This document shows positions 63,986-64,000 of a stretch of DNA of 64,000 nt, one piece after another. Origin of the DNA: Cyclina sinensis (Eukaryota; Mollusca; Bivalvia; Venerida; Veneridae); contig JAAONU010000016.1 in assembly GCA_012932295.1 (NCBI GenBank), forward strand, positions 17,017,530-17,081,529. The letters run 5' to 3'. Position numbers and translations under genes: made by a program. Each line of letters starts with the position of its first letter. The first letter of the stretch is position 1. The notes under the pieces were generated by a model that did not search any database, was not told where the DNA came from, and was given only the letters and a program-made list of their open reading frames with translations.

Positions 63986-64000
63986 ATTTTCAACGAAAAC

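Overview
This window looks like AT-rich nuclear DNA of a metazoan, most likely a bivalve mollusc. Introns are spliced, there are many short interspersed elements and minisatellites, LINE fragments are decayed, and a dispersed element bounded by AGCTCACCTGAGC and GGGCCATCATGGCCC recurs. I know that element style from bivalve genomes, but the taxon is inferred, not proven. Nothing bacterial (operons, ribosome binding sites, CRISPR) is present.

One gene can be reconstructed with confidence. The + strand from 1487 to 15765 holds the 3' seven exons of a Deltex-family E3 ubiquitin ligase: the end of one macrodomain, a second nearly complete macrodomain, a linker with a 57-residue tandem repeat, an acidic tract, a C3HC4 RING finger and a Deltex C-terminal (DTC) domain. 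Intron phases agree at every junction and the frame stays open to a TGA at 15763-15765. The 5' end lies before the window. In vertebrates macrodomains (PARP9) and RING-DTC (DTX3L) are on separate partner proteins; here one polypeptide carries both.

The rest is mostly mobile and repeated DNA. From 1 to 27 kb there are about ten copies of a Helentron-like element with hairpin ends and a minisatellite core, two hAT-like elements with perfect 8-bp target duplications, a pogo-like element and a TA-flanked element. Most of these sit in introns of the ligase gene. From 27 to 30 kb there are tandem arrays. From 30.1 to 42.9 kb there is a 6.4-kb head-to-tail duplication whose copies are almost identical. 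Each copy carries the same dead LINE 3' end, the same broken LINE ORF1-like frame and the same frameshifted unknown frame.

From 43 to 50.7 kb the DNA is mostly unique. It includes a small MITE, a possible promoter with a first coding exon (47277-47479) and a tRNA-derived SINE. From 50.7 to 56 kb there is another Helentron-like copy, a three-level nest of inverted-repeat elements and a 66-bp minisatellite with hairpins. From 56.5 to 64 kb there is a giant palindrome (arms 57351-59180 and 59205-62520) interrupted by two later insertions, flanked by direct repeats and LINE fragments.
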